A stretch of 9,242 nt of DNA, from the NCBI GenBank assembly GCA_019314425.1, contig JAFCZI010000070.1, forward strand, positions 1-9,242. Reading direction: 5' to 3'. The notes under the pieces were generated by a model that was given only the letters and a program-made list of their open reading frames with translations, was not told the origin of the DNA and ran no database searches. The stretch comes from Deltaproteobacteria bacterium (lineage in GTDB: Bacteria; Desulfobacterota; DSM-4660; Desulfatiglandales; Desulfatiglandaceae). The translations under genes and the position numbers were made by a program. Below are positions 7,547-9,242 of the stretch, piece by piece (within the stretch, counting starts at the first letter, position 1; each line of letters starts with the position of its first letter).

Positions 7547-7585
7547 TGCAACGGTTTATCCCAGGCTAAAATCGGATGAAGAATA

Positions 7586-7824
7586 GACGCACAAAACAAC
7601 ACAGAAGTTGATGATCCGGTATTTGACGGACAATGCCTGGAGACTTCTGAACGGAGAATTTATTTTTGTCTCGGGACCATGCGAAAGCATCTGATCTTGA
7701 ACCGGGTCGATATGTCAGGGTTTCAGTGCTTGATGCGGGGGTGGGCATGGACGATGCGACCCGAATGAAGATTTTTGACCCGTTTTTTACAACGAGGCCC
7801 GTGAGAGATGTTAGACCCACCTGA
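7586..7824 (+). pseudogene. Decayed histidine-kinase ATPase-domain remnant
   Basis: Two adjacent frames together spell part of a HATPase_c domain. The frame at 7605-7658 reads [18 protein letters not shown], resembling the N-box region of PAS-type kinases. The frame at 7651-7821 ends in [19 protein letters not shown] followed by [11 protein letters not shown], which contains G1- and F-box motifs, then stops at 7822-7824. The frame changes near 7650-7658. The G2 box (GTGLGL) is missing, as are the dimerisation domain and everything upstream. No ribosome site or plausible start is visible. The left boundary is approximate. It is not related closely to the kinase at 1-1296; the linker and F-box style differ. 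It may be the remains of a kinase that once sat beside the sigma-54 activator. The likeness to the family is clear; its history is inference. Confidence 0.75.
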
Positions 7825-7898
7825 GACAACGCCCTTTATCCGGCAAGAATAAGGGTTTCACGCAAAGGCGACAGGTTTTGGGAAAGTATTTCTTTTTT

Positions 7899-7940
7899 CT
7901 TGACCTAGATCAAGGTGTTTTCATTTTTTCAGGTCATAAT
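7899..7940 (+). promoter_or_regulatory. Crp/Fnr-type operator with -10 element
   Basis: CTTGACCTAGATCAAG (7899-7914) is a 16-bp palindrome with one mismatched pair. It differs by one base from the Fnr consensus TTGAT-N4-ATCAA. A -10-like CATAAT lies at 7935-7940, which puts a start site near 7947-7948 and the palindrome centre at about -41, the class II activation position for this family. The transcript would run through repeat copy C into the HD/ferredoxin operon. The palindrome and spacing are seen directly. Which regulator binds (Fnr, HcpR or another Crp/Fnr member) is not determined. Confidence 0.7.
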
Positions 7941-7969
7941 GGGGTCAAATGTTGAGAACCTCAAGTTTG

Positions 7970-8037
7970 ATGGCGTCGTAAAAAGTCCCATCTACTGCGT
8001 TGCAGTGATTTTTCAGAATCTCAACATACGACGCCAT
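7970..8037 (+). repeat. Hairpin repeat copy C with terminal inverted repeats
   Basis: This shares the core of copies A and B (AAAAAGTCCCATCTACTGC, a GTT-loop hairpin, then the CAGAATCTCAACAT right part). Unlike them it is closed by a perfect 11-bp inverted repeat, ATGGCGTCGTA (7970-7980) and TACGACGCCAT (8027-8037). The inner hairpin ACTGC-GTT-GCAGT is perfect. It looks like the most complete form of the element, 68 bp long with no coding capacity, and lies in the predicted leader of the HD/ferredoxin operon. Confidence 0.88.
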
Positions 8038-8145
8038 TTACCTAAGGTGGCAAATCCGCAGTTTTAGGTTTTAAGTTTTTCGGCCAATGAACTTCTTGTT
8101 TTTTATAACAGAAAACTAGGTGATTAGGACCTAAAGGAGGATATC

Positions 8146-8874
8146 ATGAAATGCCCGGGACAGGATAGCCAGTATTGGAAACCGGGGGCGGTCTTTGATG
8201 TTAAATGCCCGGAATGCGGGAACGAAGTTGAGTTTTTTAAAGACGACCCCACAAGGAAATGTAGCCAATGCGGACACCGCTTTTTAAACCCGGATCTGGA
8301 TTTCGGGTGTGCATCCTATTGCCCGCATGCGGAGCAATGCATCGGGAACCTCCCACCCGAGCTTCTTAAAGGAAAAGAAGATTTGCTTAAGGACAGGGTG
8401 GCCATTGAAATGAAACGTTATTTCAAACAGGATTTTAAAAGAATCGGTCACGCAAGCCGTGTGGCACGATATGCGGAACAGATTGGACGGGAAGAGCAGG
8501 GAAATCTCGCTGTCATCCTCTCTGCGGCGTATCTTCACGACATCGGAATCAGGGAGGCGGAAAGAAAACATAACAGTGCCGCTGCCCGATATCAGGAAAA
8601 AGAAGGACCTCCCATCGCCAGGGAAATTCTGGTCAAGCTGGGGGCTGCCGAAGAAATTATTGACGAGGTCTGTCATATCATTGGCCATCACCACCATCCC
8701 GAAAAAGAGGAAACCGTTAATTTCAAGAGCCTTTTTGATGCGGATTTGATTGCCAACCTGGAAAAAGCACAAAAGCAGGAATCTTCTGACAGGGAACACT
8801 TGGAGCACATCCTGCAAAAATCATTTCTGACGGATAGTGGCCGAAAACTTGCTGAAAAAACACTGTTGAAATGA
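8146..8874 (+). CDS. HDIG-domain protein with Cys-rich zinc-ribbon-like N-terminus
   Basis: The 242-residue protein starts after a strong ribosome site (AAAGGAGG, 8133-8140, 5 nt before ATG). The N-terminal 65 residues have eight Cys, including CPEC (21-24) and CSQC (39-42), a zinc-ribbon pattern, plus C3, C55, C59 and C65, which could bind a second metal. Residues about 95-225 form an HD phosphohydrolase domain: H102 (GHASRV), HDIG (131-134), a GHHHHP segment (180-185) and D198/D200 (FDADLIANL). All metal ligands of the HD family are present, so it should be an active metal-dependent phosphohydrolase; the substrate is unknown. No GGDEF, receiver or membrane segment is seen. It shares an operon with the ferredoxin-like gene (17-bp gap), which suggests a job in redox or nitrosative-stress physiology. 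The domain call is firm, the role inferred. Confidence 0.9.
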   Translation: MKCPGQDSQYWKPGAVFDVKCPECGNEVEFFKDDPTRKCSQCGHRFLNPDLDFGCASYCPHAEQCIGNLPPELLKGKEDLLKDRVAIEMKRYFKQDFKRIGHASRVARYAEQIGREEQGNLAVILSAAYLHDIGIREAERKHNSAAARYQEKEGPPIAREILVKLGAAEEIIDEVCHIIGHHHHPEKEETVNFKSLFDADLIANLEKAQKQESSDREHLEHILQKSFLTDSGRKLAEKTLLK

Positions 8875-8891
8875 GGTAAAGGAGAAAGTCC

Positions 8892-9242
8892 ATGAAAATT
8901 ATGCGTAAGATAATCGAAATAGACGATGCACTTTGCGATGGATGCGGTGAATGCGTTCCTGCCTGTGCTGAAGGCGCCATCGAGGTGATTGACGGAAAAG
9001 CCCGCGTGGTGGCGGAAAAATACTGTGATGGTTTGGGCGCCTGCATGGGTGATTGTCCCAATGGCGCACTCCGGATTGTGGAGCGCGAAGCAGAGGATTT
9101 TGATGAAGAAGCGGTGGAAGTGTATTTGAAGGAAAAGGTAAAGAAATCGGAAAATGCGCTTCCGGCTGCCGGTTGTCCGTCATCTCAGACCCAGACTTCT
9201 ATTCCCACAGGTGTGAAAGACGGAGGCTCGTCGAATCTCTCT
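8892..9242 (+). CDS. Two-cluster [4Fe-4S] ferredoxin-like protein (3'-truncated by window edge)
   Basis: The ATG at 8892 follows AAAGGAG (8878-8884) by 7 nt, and the frame stays open for 117 codons to the window end. The first cluster motif is canonical: C15-x2-C18-x2-C21-x3-C25 followed by AEGAI. The second, C45-DGLGA-C50-MGD-C54-P, has an enlarged first gap in place of a canonical CxxC start. An acidic/charged linker ([16 protein letters not shown]) and a CPSS segment follow, showing this is not a small free ferredoxin but a longer iron-sulfur protein. From family knowledge, relatives with a CDGLGAC second motif run to well over 200 residues and often occur near hydroxylamine reductase/hybrid-cluster protein genes in anaerobes; the rest lies outside the window. 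It is co-transcribed with the HDIG protein. It probably carries electrons in the cytoplasm; no signal peptide is present. Confidence 0.92.
   Translation, partial: MKIMRKIIEIDDALCDGCGECVPACAEGAIEVIDGKARVVAEKYCDGLGACMGDCPNGALRIVEREAEDFDEEAVEVYLKEKVKKSENALPAAGCPSSQTQTSIPTGVKDGGSSNLS

Larger units (their letters stand above)
7547..8145. other. 599-bp region without an intact gene
   Basis: Between the sigma-54 activator and the HD-domain gene lie a histidine-kinase remnant (about 7586-7824), a Crp/Fnr-type promoter (7899-7940) and hairpin repeat copy C (7970-8037). An AT-rich leader ends in a short TAGGT/ACCTA hairpin (8117-8133) directly before the AGGAGG ribosome site. A weak CCCTTTAT/ATAAGGG stem (about 7832-7855) has no T-run. 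I see no convincing terminator after the activator gene. Confidence 0.7.

Noticed and set aside
7566..7829. 87-residue open frame on the - strand
   Set aside because: The opposite strand carries kinase-like N-box, G1 and F-box motifs, which explains the openness better; the - strand product resembles nothing.
7832..7855. Terminator after the sigma-54 activator
   Set aside because: The CCCTTTAT/ATAAGGG stem is short and bulged, with no T-run after it, and lies almost 300 bp beyond the gene end.

Overview
The window looks like a chromosomal segment of an anaerobic, probably sulfate-reducing member of the Desulfobacterota (Desulfobacterales-like). This is inferred from protein style: a PAS-type sigma-54 activator with a Cys-rich insert, an HDIG protein paired with a two-cluster ferredoxin, and histidine kinase sequences typical of that group. 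No rRNA or other taxonomic marker is present, so the assignment is tentative.

Layout. Bases 1-1296 (+) hold the 3' part of a membrane-bound sensor histidine kinase whose start lies outside the window. It converges on a complete hrpA-type DEAH RNA helicase (5122-1325, -). A tRNA-Phe(GAA) follows (5183-5258, +), with a good sigma-70 promoter in front and an intrinsic terminator behind. Next is an 857-bp gene-free stretch (5304-6160) that carries most of the unusual material. It has two direct copies of a hairpin repeat (A and B) and a perfect 47-bp inverted repeat (arms 5605-5651 and 5998-6044). A well-spaced sigma-54 promoter lies inside the inverted repeat and points at the next gene. That gene (6161-7546, +) encodes a PAS/AAA+/Fis-HTH sigma-54 activator.

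The second half holds a decayed histidine-kinase ATPase-domain remnant (about 7586-7824), a Crp/Fnr-type palindrome placed about 41 bp upstream of a predicted start site (7899-7940), and a third hairpin-repeat copy bounded by an 11-bp inverted repeat (7970-8037). A two-gene operon follows: a Cys-rich HDIG-domain protein (8146-8874) and a two-cluster ferredoxin-like protein (8892 to beyond the window edge).

How the parts may work together. The HD/ferredoxin pair looks like a redox-controlled operon driven by an Fnr-family regulator, with the hairpin repeat in its leader. The sigma-54 activator gene appears to be transcribed from its own sigma-54 promoter, which suggests autoregulation. Because that promoter sits between long perfect inverted repeats, it could flip orientation. 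This promoter-inversion idea is the most interesting hypothesis here, but it is inference: no recombinase gene is visible in the window.
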